DNA of 64,000 nucleotides from Tragulus kanchil (taxonomy: Eukaryota; Chordata; Mammalia; Artiodactyla; Tragulidae), in assembly GCA_022376925.1 (NCBI GenBank), contig JAIOJX010000028.1:73869001-73933000 (forward strand), given 5' to 3'. Made by a program: the position numbers and the translations under genes. The notes below the pieces were generated by a model that was not told the DNA's origin, ran no database searches, and was given only the letters and a program-made list of their open reading frames with translations. This document shows, one piece after another, positions 11,212-23,163 of the stretch (positions are counted from its first letter, which is position 1; every line of letters starts with the position of its first letter).

Positions 11212-12330
11212 TCCAGCAAAGTAGTTCTAAGAGGGAGGTTTGTAGTAATATAGGCCTTCCTCAAGAGATAAGAAAAATATCAATCTACTATACCACCTGA
11301 AGGAAACAGAAAAAGAAGAACAAAGCCTAAAGTCAGCAGATTAAAGGAAATAATAAAGACCAGAGAGGAAATAGAGATCAAGAAAGCAACATAAAAGATC
11401 AATGAAACAAATAACTGTTTTTGAAAGATAAAGAGAATAGGCAAAGTTTTAATTAGGCCACCAAGAAAAAAGAGACCTAGACAAACAAAATAAGAAATCA
11501 AGGAGAAGAAATAATGACTGATATCATAGAAATACATACTATCATAAAATAATGCTATGAATAATTATATTTCAACAAATTTGAAAACTTAGAAGAAATG
11601 GATACATTTCTAGAAAAATGCAATCTTTGAAGATTGAATCAAGAATAAATGAACAATTTGAACAGTTTGATCACTGGCAGTGAAATTGTAATTAAAAAAA
11701 TAAATAAAACAAAACAAAGAACAAACTCTAAATAAACAAAAGTCCATAATTGGACAGGTTCACAGGGGTATCCTACCAAACATATAAAGAACTAACACTT
11801 ACTTGTTTCAAACTATTCCCGAAAATTGAAGATAAGAGAACACACCGAAATTTATTCTTCAAGGAACACATTACCTTGATACAAAAACTATACAAACACA
11901 CTACCAAAAAAAAAAAAATTACATGCCAATATCTCCATTGAATATAGATGCAAAAATCCTCAATACATTTGCTAAAAGGTATCATCAAACTGAATCCCAT
12001 AATATACAAAAACAATCATACACCATCATCAATTTGGATTTATCCCAGAGACTCAAGGATGTTTTGACACTTGCAAATCAATCAACATGATACACCATAG
12101 TGACTAAAAGAAGGATAAAAGTCAGAAAGAGAAAGTAAAAAGTAATAATTGTAGCTAAAAGAATACCTAGGAATAAACTTAATTAAGGAGGTGAAATATC
12201 TATACTATGAAAATTACCAAACATTGGTGAAGAAAATTGAATATGATGTAAAGAAATACTTAGATTTATAATAATAGGAATTAATATTGTTAAACTATCA
12301 TACTACTCAAAGAAATTTACAGATTTAATG
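11212..12330 (+). repeat. Tandem duplication D4, first copy
   Basis: Repeated at 12357-13475 with a distance of 1145 bp. A 26-base stretch (12331-12356) separates the copies. It resembles a garbled form of the bases just left of the first copy ('ccaaaatctatggg'). Confidence 0.92.
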
Positions 12331-12356
12331 CCCCAAAAACTCAACTTAAAATGGGC

Positions 12357-13475
12357 TCCAGCAAAGTAGTTCTAAGAGGGAGGTTTGTAGTAATATAGGT
12401 CTTCCTCAAGAGATAAGAAAAATATCAATCTACTATACCACCTGAAGGAAACAGAAAAAGAAGAACAAAGCCTAAAGTCAGCAGATTAAAGGAAATAATA
12501 AAGACCAGAGAGGAAATAGAGATCAAGAAAGCAACATAAAAGATCAATGAAACAAATAACTGTTTTTGAAAGATAAAGAGAATAGGCAAAGTTTTAATTA
12601 GGCCACCAAGAAAAAAGAGACCTAGACAAACAAAATAAGAAATCAAGGAGAAGAAATAATGACTGATATCATAGAAATACATACTATCATAAAATAATGC
12701 TATGAATAATTATATTTCAACAAATTTGAAAACTTAGAAGAAATGGATACATTTCTAGAAAAATGCAATCTTTGAAGATTGAATCAAGAATAAATGAACA
12801 ATTTGAACAGTTTGATCACTGGCAGTGAAATTGTAATTAAAAAAATAAATAAAACAAAACAAAGAACAAACTCTAAATAAACAAAAGTCCATAATTGGAC
12901 AGGTTCACAGGGGTATCCTACCAAACATATAAAGAACTAACACTTACTTGTTTCAAACTATTCCCGAAAATTGAAGATAAGAGAACACACCGAAATTTAT
13001 TCTTCAAGGAACACATTACCTTGATACAAAAACTATACAAACACACTACCAAAAAAAAAAAAATTACATGCCAATATCTCCATTGAATATAGATGCAAAA
13101 ATCCTCAATACATTTGCTAAAAGGTATCATCAAACTGAATCCCATAATATACAAAAACAATCATACACCATCATCAATTTGGATTTATCCCAGAGACTCA
13201 AGGATGTTTTGACACTTGCAAATCAATCAACATGATACACCATAGTGACTAAAAGAAGGATAAAAGTCAGAAAGAGAAAGTAAAAAGTAATAATTGTAGC
13301 TAAAAGAATACCTAGGAATAAACTTAATTAAGGAGGTGAAATATCTATACTATGAAAATTACCAAACATTGGTGAAGAAAATTGAATATGATGTAAAGAA
13401 ATACTTAGATTTATAATAATAGGAATTAATATTGTTAAACTATCATACTACTCAAAGAAATTTACAGATTTAATG
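12357..13475 (+). repeat. Tandem duplication D4, second copy
   Basis: Near-identical to 11212-12330 (one c/t difference in 'ataggccttcc'). After 13475 the L1 sequence continues in proper order, so this copy is the one joined to the correct right flank. Confidence 0.92.
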
Positions 13476-14128
13476 CAATCCTTATCAAAATACCAAACAC
13501 TTTTCATAAAACTAGAACTAGAACAAACAATCCTAAAATTCATATGGAATTACAAAACACCCCCAAATTGCCAAAGCAATCTTGAGGGAAAAGAACAAAG
13601 CTGGAGGTATCATATTCTATGACTTCAGACTACACTACCAAGCCTCAGTAAAGAAAATAGCATGGTACTGGCATGAACACAGACACACAGACCAATGGAA
13701 CAGAACAGAAAGTACAGAAATAAACCCCACAAACTCCTGGTCAGTTAATCTATGACAAGGGAGGCAAGAATATACAATGGAAAAGACAGTTTCTTCAATA
13801 AGTGGAGATGGGAAAACTGGACAGTTACATTTAAAAGAATAAGATTAAAACATTATCTCACACCACATACAAAAATAAGTCAAAATAGATTAAAGACTTA
13901 AGTGTAATTACGATCAGAAACCGTAACACTTCTGGAAGAAAACAAAAGTATAACATACTTTTACATAAACCATAGTGATATTTTTTTTGGATCTGTCTTC
14001 TAAAGAAAAGGAAATAAAAGAAAAACAAATGGAGCCTAATTACCTCAAGAGTTTTTCACAGCAAAAGAAACTATCAGCAAAACAAAAAGACAATGTACTA
14101 AATGAAGGAAATATTTGCAAGTGATATG

Positions 14129-14357
14129 TCTGTTTATGTGTGTGCGTGTGTGTGTGTGTTAGTTGCTCAGTCATGTCCAACAGCCTGTGATCACACCCCG
14201 CTCCCCGCCAATGACTTCTGTCTATGGATTTCTCCAGGCAAGAATACTGGAGAGAGTATCCATTCCCTTCTCCAGGGAATCCCCCTGACCCAGGGATCGA
14301 ACTCATTTCTCCCACATTGCAGGCATATTCTTACTGTTTGAGCCACCAGGGAAGCCC
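14129..14357 (-). mobile_element. Bov-tA SINE, antisense
   Basis: The minus strand begins with the tRNA-like head 'gggcttccctggtggctc' (14340-14357) and ends with a BovB-derived tail and a (CA)n run (14137-14159 as GT on plus). A 10-bp target-site duplication, aagtgatatg, lies at 14119-14128 and 14358-14367, within the old L1. The family is ruminant-specific. Confidence 0.93.
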
Positions 14358-14708
14358 AAGTGATATGACTGATAAGGGGTAAATATTAAAACACATAAAT
14401 ATCTCATATAACTGAATATCATAAAATAAATAACCTGACTGAAAAAAGGGCAGAAGATCTGAATAGGTACTTTTCCAAAGAAGATAAACAGGTGGCCAAG
14501 AGGTACATGAAAAAATGATCAACATTGCTAATTATTAGGGATATGCAAATCAAAATCATAATATCTTCTCACATCTGTCAGAATGGATATCATGAAAAAG
14601 TCTACAAATTATAAATGATAAATATTGTTGAGGATGTGGAACAAAGGGATCTGTAGCAGACTGTTGGTAGGAATTTAACCTGGTACAGTCACTGTAAAAA
14701 ATGTTATG

Positions 14709-16773
14709 GGAGGGGGGCCAAGATGGCGGAGGAATAAGAAGATTCCACCAGCTCCCCAACAGAATCACCAGAACTAATCAAGAAATGAAACACCAAAAAC
14801 AAACCAGCCGCTAGACGACAGAGGAACTCCTTAGGTCTGCGAGGGTCGAAGAGGGAACAGCCATAACTTTCCTGGAGCTCCTATTCTGAGAACCCTCTAT
14901 CCTAAATCCCATGCCAGACCAGCGGAGAGCGCATTAGGAAGTGCCTTAAAGGAGAGCCTGAGCAGAGCATCAGGGGAGAGAAAGCAGCGCCCAGCACGAA
15001 AATTCCAAAAATCCAGCAGGATCCCCGGCAGAAATTAAGACACTGCGAAAATAAGATACTGGAACTGGGGTGTGCGAAATGGAGTTAGGAAATTCCCCTC
15101 GGAGTGCTGCCTAGAGACCTAGATAGAGCCGGACAGGGAGCACCCAGTGCGATAATTGCGCCACTTGGCCGGGCGAAAATCGCGACTTTCCGCCTGGCAC
15201 GGGGTAAGTTCAAACACTCCTAGCAGGGGGCTTGCTGAATGGAGAGGGAAAGTCGCCCACGGGTTGCTGACCAGGGACCAGGCTTGAGCGGGACGGGAAA
15301 TTTCGTGCCAGTCTTTGGGAATTAGACGCGTAACCGGCAGTGTGCGCACCAGTGGCGGAGGGGCTGGTGCACCCCCAGAGCTGCAGCTGCCTCGGAGGAA
15401 GCCGGGAGAAGAGCAGGTATTGGGGGCTACCGGCGGGTGTGCGGTAGAGCCGGGGCACCCCCCTCCAACACGGGCCTGTGTGGGCAGCAGCGGCTCCCCG
15501 CCCAATGGACTAGGATCAGCCCGCAGCCCTGGCCGGCACCTGAGCTCGCAGCAAAGCCTTTGTTTTGCTGAAAACAAAGCCAGAAACTATAGCAACTGGT
15601 GCTGTAAGGGAAAGGCTATGTCATCAAGACAACACCAACACCATCGAGAACAGATTGGCTTCCACCACACAGATGAGAGGATAAAAACCAGGGCCAGTAC
15701 TTAGCTTTTTTTCGTTATTTGTTGTGGACGGTTTTGTTTATTCGATTGATTGGTCAGGTTTGGGTTGTTTTTTTTTTTTTTTTTTTTTTGGTCTCTTATT
15801 ATTAAGGTTTTCTTCCCTTTGTAATTTTTAATTTCTCTTTTTTTATTTTTACTTTTTTTAAAAATTTTAATTCTTGGGAACTTCTAATTTTCTTTCCTCT
15901 TTGCCACTGCTTCCTCCCTCTATGTTCTAAATATAAAACTTTCTCCTATCTACCACTGTCCTCTAGAGAAATATTTCCTACCTTCCTGTCTCCACTATTC
16001 TTTTCCAGATGCACTAAACAATAGAACACACTAATCTTGGCTACCTAACCCTATAAAATCCTTCCGAGATGAATCTATTTCTTCTCATTGCCCATACACT
16101 CTCCTCCTCCTCACCCTCAACACATGTCTTAGCTAAAAATTGCTTTCAATGAAATACTCCAATCCAGGACTTTACCCCAGATCTATTTTTCCAGGCACTA
16201 TTTTAATTAATTCAGAGCTCAACGGGCAAGTATCATCTTTGATTGCATTGTTTGCCAGAAAAATTTCCTATGCTTTATCTCTGTAAGACTGGTCAGATGT
16301 GGTTACTGCTGTGTATGTATGTATATCTTACGACTATGTTAGAAAACATCTGCATGCTTTTATGACTGTCACCCATCAGGGATGCACCTCTTGCTCCTCA
16401 GATGCTAGTATTTGAACTAATATCACGGAACACCATAGCAAACCAGACACAGAGCCTACACCCCCCGACTAATCATGAAATCAAGGATCCTCGGGGCGGA
16501 AGCCCTGAATCCAAGACCGCACACTGTCAAAGACATACAACACTAGAGATTATTCACCTGTAAACAAGACCGAAAACCACCCAAGACACAAACCACTGAA
16601 CCCTTCTACAAGGACAGAAACCCAAAGGAAGAGAGAATTCAACCAAGAAGTCTGGTGGGAAAAAGAACTCCATACACACAGACACACACAGAGAAACAAA
16701 AACTAACCTAATAATGAAATGACAGAGAAACACTGCACAAACGAAGGACCAAGCTGGAGAAACGCAGCTTCAA
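14709..16773 (+). promoter_or_regulatory. L1 element 1 5' UTR (internal promoter region)
   Basis: About 2 kb upstream of ORF1. The first 900 bases are CpG-rich, and a T-rich stretch follows at 15760-15870. It aligns by eye with the 5' UTR of element 2 (50136 onwards). The sense strand has a frame at 15315-15704 and the antisense strand one at 15119-15577. The antisense frame has a C-terminal part (SLVSNPWATFPL then GVFELTPCQ) that recurs in the antisense frame of element 2, but that could reflect shared DNA only. Confidence 0.85.
14718..14729 (+). promoter_or_regulatory. YY1-like site at the L1 5' end
   Basis: The bases ccaagatggcgg match the YY1 core (CAAGATGGC) that sits at the same place in other mammalian L1 promoters and helps set the start of transcription. 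In element 2 the same site reads ccaagatgacgg (50141-50152), a change in the core. Confidence 0.65.
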
Positions 16774-17607
16774 ATGACAGAGGAGGAGATAGACAAATTA
16801 TCTGAAAGAGAATTCAGAAAAGCTATACTAATGAGGATGCAAAACACCGAAGAGAGAATATTAGAGGAAATTAGTGCATTGAGAAAAGACATACAGGAAA
16901 TGAAAAATAAGCAAATAGAGACCACCAACTCAATTGCTGAACTCAAAAATACTATAGAAGGCCTCAACATTAGAGTATCAGAGGCTGAAGAATGGATAAG
17001 TGAGCTGGAGGACAGAATGGTGGAAACAAGTGCTGAAGAACAGAACAAAGCCGGAAGAATTAAAAGAACTGAGGATAGCCTCAAAGACCTATGGGACAAT
17101 GTCAAACGCACCAACAATAGAATTATAGGAGTTCCAGAAGAAGAAGGGGGGAAGAAAGGCTATGAAAAAACTCTTGACGAGGTTATAGTGGAAAACTTCC
17201 CCAGCATGGGAAAGGAAATAGTCAACCAAGTCTAAGAAGCACAAAGAGATCCATAGAGGATAAACCCCAGAAGAAACACACCAAGGCACATTCTAAGCAA
17301 ACTAACGCAGACTAAATGTAAAGACAGATTACTAAAAGCAGCTAGGAGCAAACAACAAATACCATATAAAGGAAACCCCATACGTCTAACTGCGGATTTC
17401 TCAACAGAAACCCTGCAGGCCAGGAGAGAATGGCAAGACACATTTAAATGGCTAAAAGAGAATAACCTCCAACCAAGAATTCGCTACCCAGCAAGAATCA
17501 CATTCAGAATTGACAGCAAAGTCAAAAGCTTCACGGACAAGCAAAAACTAAAAGAATTCTGTACCACAAAACCAGCCCTACAACAAGTGTTAAAGGGCCT
17601 GATATAG
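16774..17607 (+). pseudogene. L1 ORF1 (element 1), broken by two stop codons
   Basis: L1 ORF1p is an RNA-binding, trimeric coiled-coil chaperone of the L1 ribonucleoprotein particle. The first 153 residues are open: a start at 16774 (MTEEEIDKLSEREFRKAI), a charged heptad-rich coiled coil, then the RRM-like part with 'KDLWDNVKRTNNRIIGVPEEE'. A TAA at 17233-17235 and a TAG at 17254-17256 interrupt the frame. After them the same frame carries the C-terminal domain (words such as IPYKGNPIRLTADFSTETLQ and EFCTTKPALQQVL) to the natural stop at 17605-17607. The same two stops occur in element 2. Confidence 0.9.
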
Positions 17608-17906
17608 CCAATAAATACAAGAGTAGGTAAAGTCCAACAAATCAAACCCCAAACTTCTAAGAAGATGACAATAGGAACATTTGTATCAATAATTACTTTG
17701 AACGTAAATGGATTAAATGCTCCAACCAAACGACACAGGCTGTCTGAATGGATCCAGAAGCATGACCCATATATATGCTGTTTCAAGAGACCCACTTCAG
17801 GCCGAGAGACACCCACAGACTAAAAATGAAAGGCAGGAAAAAGATATTCCATGCAAATGGAAATCGAAAGAAAGCTGGAGTAGCAATCCTCATGTCAGAC
17901 AAAATA
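16946..17906 (+). repeat. Tandem duplication D5, first copy (within L1 element 1)
   Basis: Repeat distance 955 bp. The unit covers most of ORF1, the inter-ORF spacer and the first ~240 bases of ORF2. The copies overlap by the 6-bp microhomology aaaata (17901-17906). Confidence 0.95.
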
Positions 17907-18861
17907 CTATAGAAGGCCTCAACATTAGAGTATCAGAGGCTGAAGAATGGATAAGTGAGCTGGAGGACAGAATGGTGGAAACAAGTGCTGAAGAACAGAA
18001 CAAAGCCGGAAGAATTAAAAGAACTGAGGATAGCCTCAAAGACCTATGGGACAATGTCAAACGCACCAACAATAGAATTATAGGAGTTCCAGAAGAAGAA
18101 GGGGGGAAGAAAGGCTATGAAAAAACTCTTGACGAGGTTATAGTGGAAAACTTCCCCAGCATGGGAAAGGAAATAGTCAACCAAGTCTAAGAAGCACAAA
18201 GAGATCCATAGAGGATAAACCCCAGAAGAAACACACCAAGGCACATTCTAAGCAAACTAACGCAGACTAAATGTAAAGACAGATTACTAAAAGCAGCTAG
18301 GAGCAAACAACAAATACCATATAAAGGAAACCCCATACGTCTAACTGCGGATTTCTCAACAGAAACCCTGCAGGCCAGGAGAGAATGGCAAGACACATTT
18401 AAATGGCTAAAAGAGAATAACCTCCAACCAAGAATTCGCTACCCAGCAAGAATCACATTCAGAATTGACAGCAAAGTCAAAAGCTTCACGGACAAGCAAA
18501 AACTAAAAGAATTCTGTACCACAAAACCAGCCCTACAACAAGTGTTAAAGGGCCTGATATAGCCAATAAATACAAGAGTAGGTAAAGTCCAACAAATCAA
18601 ACCCCAAACTTCTAAGAAGATGACAATAGGAACATTTGTATCAATAATTACTTTGAACGTAAATGGATTAAATGCTCCAACCAAACGACACAGGCTGTCT
18701 GAATGGATCCAGAAGCATGACCCATATATATGCTGTTTCAAGAGACCCACTTCAGGCCGAGAGACACCCACAGACTAAAAATGAAAGGCAGGAAAAAGAT
18801 ATTCCATGCAAATGGAAATCGAAAGAAAGCTGGAGTAGCAATCCTCATGTCAGACAAAATA
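17901..18861 (+). repeat. Tandem duplication D5, second copy
   Basis: Essentially identical to 16946-17906. It recreates a truncated ORF1 ending at 18190 and a second ORF2 start at 18620. A frame at 17717-18190 that fuses ORF2 codons to ORF1 codons exists only because of this junction. Confidence 0.95.
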
Positions 18862-19613
18862 GATTTTAAAGTAAAGAAGATTCTAAGAGACAAGGCAGGT
18901 CGCTACATCATGATTAAGGGATCTATCCAAGAGGAAGACATAACAGTCATGAATATCTACGCACCCAACACAGGGGCACCTCAGTACATAAGGCAGGTAC
19001 TTTCAGACATAAAAGAAGAAATCAATAATAACACAGTAACAGTAGGAGACTTTAACACTCCTCTCACACCAATGGACAGATCATCCAAACAGAAAATTAA
19101 TAAAGAAACACAAGCCTTAAATGCCACACTAGAAGAGATGGACCTCATCAATATCTTTAGGATGTTCCACTCAAAAGCAGAAGAATACACTTTCTTCTCA
19201 AGTGCTCACGGAACATTCTCCAGGATAGACCACATCTTGGGCCACAAATCAAACCTCAGTCAGCTCAAGAAAACTGAAATGATATTAGCCATCTTCTCAG
19301 ACCACAATGCAATAAGACTCGAGATCAATTACAGGAGAAAACTCGCTAAAAACACAAACACATGGAGATTAAACAACACATACCTAAAAAACCAACTGAT
19401 CACTGAGGAAATCAAAGGAGAAATTTAAAAATTCCTAGAAGAAAATGATAATGAACATATGACCGTGCAAAACCTATGGGATACCGCAAAAGCAGTTCTA
19501 AGAGGGAAATTATAGCAATACAATCCCACCTCACGAAACTAGGAACATATGAAGCAGATGACCTAACCCTCCGCTTAAAACAATTGGAGAAAGAAGAATA
19601 AAAACACCCCAAA
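18601..19613 (+). repeat. Tandem duplication D6, first copy (within L1 element 1)
   Basis: Repeat distance 1005 bp; the copies overlap by the 8-bp microhomology accccaaa (19606-19613). The unit covers the ORF2 start, the endonuclease domain and a little beyond. Confidence 0.95.
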
Positions 19614-20618
19614 CTTCTAAGAAGATGACAATAGGAACATTTGTATCAATAATTACTTTGAACGTAAATGGATTAAATGCTCCAACCAAACGACACAGGC
19701 TGTCTGAATGGATCCAGAAGCATGACCCATATATATGCTGTTTCAAGAGACCCACTTCAGGCCGAGAGACACCCACAGACTAAAAATGAAAGGCAGGAAA
19801 AAGATATTCCATGCAAATGGAAATCGAAAGAAAGCTGGAGTAGCAATCCTCATGTCAGACAAAATAGATTTTAAAGTAAAGAAGATTCTAAGAGACAAGG
19901 CAGGTCGCTACATCATGATTAAGGGATCTATCCAAGAGGAAGACATAACAGTCATGAATATCTACGCACCCAACACAGGGGCACCTCAGTACATAAGGCA
20001 GGTACTTTCAGACATAAAAGAAGAAATCAATAATAACACAGTAACAGTAGGAGACTTTAACACTCCTCTCACACCAATGGACAGATCATCCAAACAGAAA
20101 ATTAATAAAGAAACACAAGCCTTAAATGCCACACTAGAAGAGATGGACCTCATCAATATCTTTAGGACGTTCCACTCAAAAGCAGAAGAATACACTTTCT
20201 TCTCAAGTGCTCACGGAACATTCTCCAGGATAGACCACATCTTGGGCCACAAATCAAACCTCAGTCAGCTCAAGAAAACTGAAATGATATTAGCCATCTT
20301 CTCAGACCACAATACAATAAGACTCGAGATCAATTACAGGAGAAAACTCGCTAAAAACACAAACACATGGAGATTAAACAACACATACCTAAAAAACCAA
20401 CTGATCACTGAGGAAATCAAAGGAGAAATTTAAAAATTCCTAGAAGAAAATGATAATGAACATATGACCGTGCAAAACCTATGGGATACCGCAAAAGCAG
20501 TTCTAAGAGGGAAATTATAGCAATACAATCCCACCTCAAGAAACTAGGAACATATGAAGCAGATGACCTAACCCTCCGCTTAAAACAATTGGAGAAAGAA
20601 GAACAAAAACACCCCAAA
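19606..20618 (+). repeat. Tandem duplication D6, second copy
   Basis: Nearly identical to 18601-19613, with a few substitutions (for example atgttcc/acgttcc near 19160/20165, and gcaataag/acaataag near 19309/20314). It runs on into the rest of ORF2, so this is the copy in proper context. Confidence 0.95.
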
Positions 20619-22079
20619 GCCAGCAGAAGAAGGGAAATCATAAAGAACAAAGCAGAAATTAATGATAAGGAAACGAAAGAAACAATAGTAAAGATAAATA
20701 AAACAAAAAGCTGGTTCTTTGAAAAGGTAAATAGAATCGACACACCACTGGCCAGACTCATCAAGAAAAAGAGAGAGAAGAACCAGATCCACAAAATCAA
20801 AAACGAAAAAGGAGAGATTACAACAGATCATGCAGAAATCCAAAGGATTCTAAGAGACGATTATGAACAGCTCTATGGCAACAAACTGGACAACCTGGAA
20901 GAAATGGACAGTTTCTTGGAGAGGATTAATCTCCCCAGACTGAGCCAGGAAGATACAGAAACTTTGAACAACCCAATCACAAGCTCAGTAATCGAATCTG
21001 TGATTAAAAATCTACCCAAAAATAAAAGCCCAGGGCCAGATGGCTTCACAGCCGAATTCTACCAGACATTTAAAGAAGAGCTAATGCCTGTCCTTCTAAA
21101 ACTCTTCCCAAAAATTGCACAGGAAGGAACAACTCCAAACACATTCTACAAGGCCACCACCACCCTGATACCCAAACCAGGCAAAGACAACACAAAAAAG
21201 GAAAATTACAAGCCAATTCCTCTGATGAACTTAGAGGCCAAGATCCTCAACAAAATCCTAGCAAACAGAATTCAACAACACATCAAATAACTCATACATC
21301 ACGATCAAGTCGGGTTCATCCCAGGCATGCAAGGGTTCTTCAATATCCGCAAATCAATCAGTGTGATACACCATATCAACAAATTGAGAGACAAAAATCA
21401 CATGATCATCTCAATAGATGCAGAAAAAGCCTTCGACAAAGTACAACACCCATTTATGATAAAAAAAACTCTTCAGAAAATGGGCATAGAAGGAACCTAT
21501 CTCAACATAGTGAAAGCCATATATGAGAAGCCCACAGGGAACATTATCGTCAATGGTGAAAAACTGAAAGCATTCCCTCTAAGATCAGGAACAAGACAGG
21601 AGTGTCCACTTTCACCACTAATAGTCAACATAGTCCTGGAAGTTCTAGCAATGGCAATAAGAGAAGAGAAATAAATCAAAGGAATCCAGATTGGAAAGGA
21701 AGAAGTCACGCTCTCTCTTTTTGCAGACAACATGATATTATACACAGAAAAGCCCAAAGACACAGTTACAAAGCTACTAGAGCTAATCAATGAATTCAGC
21801 AAAGTCGCAGGATACAAAGTCAACACACAGAAATCACTGGCATTCCTATACACAAACAGTGAAAAATCAGAAAATGAAATCAAAGAGGCAGTCCCCTTCA
21901 CCATTGCAACCAAAAGAATCAAATATCGAGGAATTAACCTACCCAAAGAAACAAAAGAACTGTACACAGGAGATTACAAGACACTCATGAGAGACATTAA
22001 AGAAGACTTAAACAGATGGAGAGATATTCCATGTTCCTGGGCCGGAAGAATCAATATTGTGAAAATGATCATACTAACC

Positions 22080-23157
22080 AAATATCATCTACAGATTCAA
22101 TGCAATACCTATTCAACTTCCATTGACATTCTTCACAGAACTAGACCAAAGAATCACACAGTTCATATGGAAGTACAAAAGACCTCGAATAGCCGAAGCA
22201 TTCCTCAGAAAGAAAAACGGAGCTGGAGAAATCAGCCTCCCCAACTTCAGAGTCTACTACAAAGCAACAGTCATCAAGACAGTATGGTACTGGCACTAAA
22301 ACAGAACTATAGACCAATGGAACAAGATTGAGAATGCAGAGATAAACCCACACACCTATGGGTACCTTATTTTTGACAAAGGAGGTGAAATTCTAAAATG
22401 GGACAGAGACAGCCTCTTCAACAAATGGTGCTGGGAAAATTGGACAGCTACATGCCAAAAAATGAAGTTGGAACATTCCCTGACCCCATACACAAAGATC
22501 AACTCAAAATGGATTAAAGACCTAAGTGTAGGACTAGAAACCATCAAACTCTTAGAGGATAATATAGGCAAAACCTTCAAGGACATCAATCAAAGCAAGA
22601 TCTTCTCTTGACCCACCTACTAGAATAGTGGAACTGAAAAGAAAAGTGAACACATGGGACCTAATGAAACTCAAAAGCTTTTGTACAGCAAAAGAAATTA
22701 CAAAAAAGCTGAACAGACAACCCACAGAATGGGAGAAAATCATAGCAAATGAAACAACAGACAGAATTAATCTCCAAAATCTACAAGCAACTCACACAAC
22801 TCAGCACCGGAAAAATGAACAACCCAATCAAAAAATGGGAAAAAGACCTAAAGAGACGCCTCTCCAAAGAGGACATACAGATGGCCCAAAAGCACATGAA
22901 ATGATGCTCAATCTCGCTTATTATTAGAGAAATGCAAATCAAAACTACAATGAGATATCCCCTCACACCCCTCAGAATGGCCATCTTCAAAAAATCTGCA
23001 GACAGTAAATGCTGGAGAGGGTGCAGAGAAAAGGGAACTCTCTTGCATTGCTGGTGGGAATGTCAATGGATACAGCCTCTATGGAAGACAGTATGGAGAT
23101 TCCTTAAAAAACTACAAATAGAAGCACCCTATGACCCAGCGATCCCACTATTAGGCT
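22080..23157 (+). repeat. Tandem duplication D7, first copy (within L1 ORF2)
   Basis: Repeat distance 1083-1084 bp. The second copy is at 23164-24240, after six junction bases (catctc). The first copy ends in 'ctattaggct', and the second copy continues from the same word into the proper L1 sequence. Confidence 0.95.
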
Positions 23158-23163
23158 CATCTC

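Larger units (their letters stand above)
11040..14708 (+). mobile_element. Old L1 (element A), 5' part: ORF2 region
   Basis: The sequence follows the L1 ORF2 order: 'agaggaaatcagaaaatga' at 11147, 'gcagattaaaggaaataata' style stretches, 'catcatcaatttggattta' (12026), 'gtactggcatgaacacaga' (13665) and 'caaatggagcctaat' (14026). It is full of stops and frameshifts, so it is a dead copy. It is broken by a Bov-tA SINE at 14129-14357, by duplication D4, and by the young L1 at 14709-24852. It resumes at 24866. Confidence 0.85.

Noticed and set aside
14137..14159. Stand-alone (GT)n microsatellite
   Set aside because: It is the tail of the antisense Bov-tA SINE at 14129-14357.
10200..14708. A single L1 with 5' inversion (twin priming)
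   Set aside because: The inverted part carries its own 3' end, and the plus-strand L1 has a separate 3' end at 24866-25836, so there are two elements.
18730..20433. Two 232-codon frames resembling an AP-endonuclease-like protein, in tandem
   Set aside because: They are the L1 ORF2 endonuclease domain (GDFN and SDHN words), present twice because of duplication D6. Not host genes and not paralogues.
20481..21290. A 269-codon frame as a host gene
   Set aside because: It is the fingers/palm part of L1 ORF2 and continues in the same frame past a stop into the motif A region.
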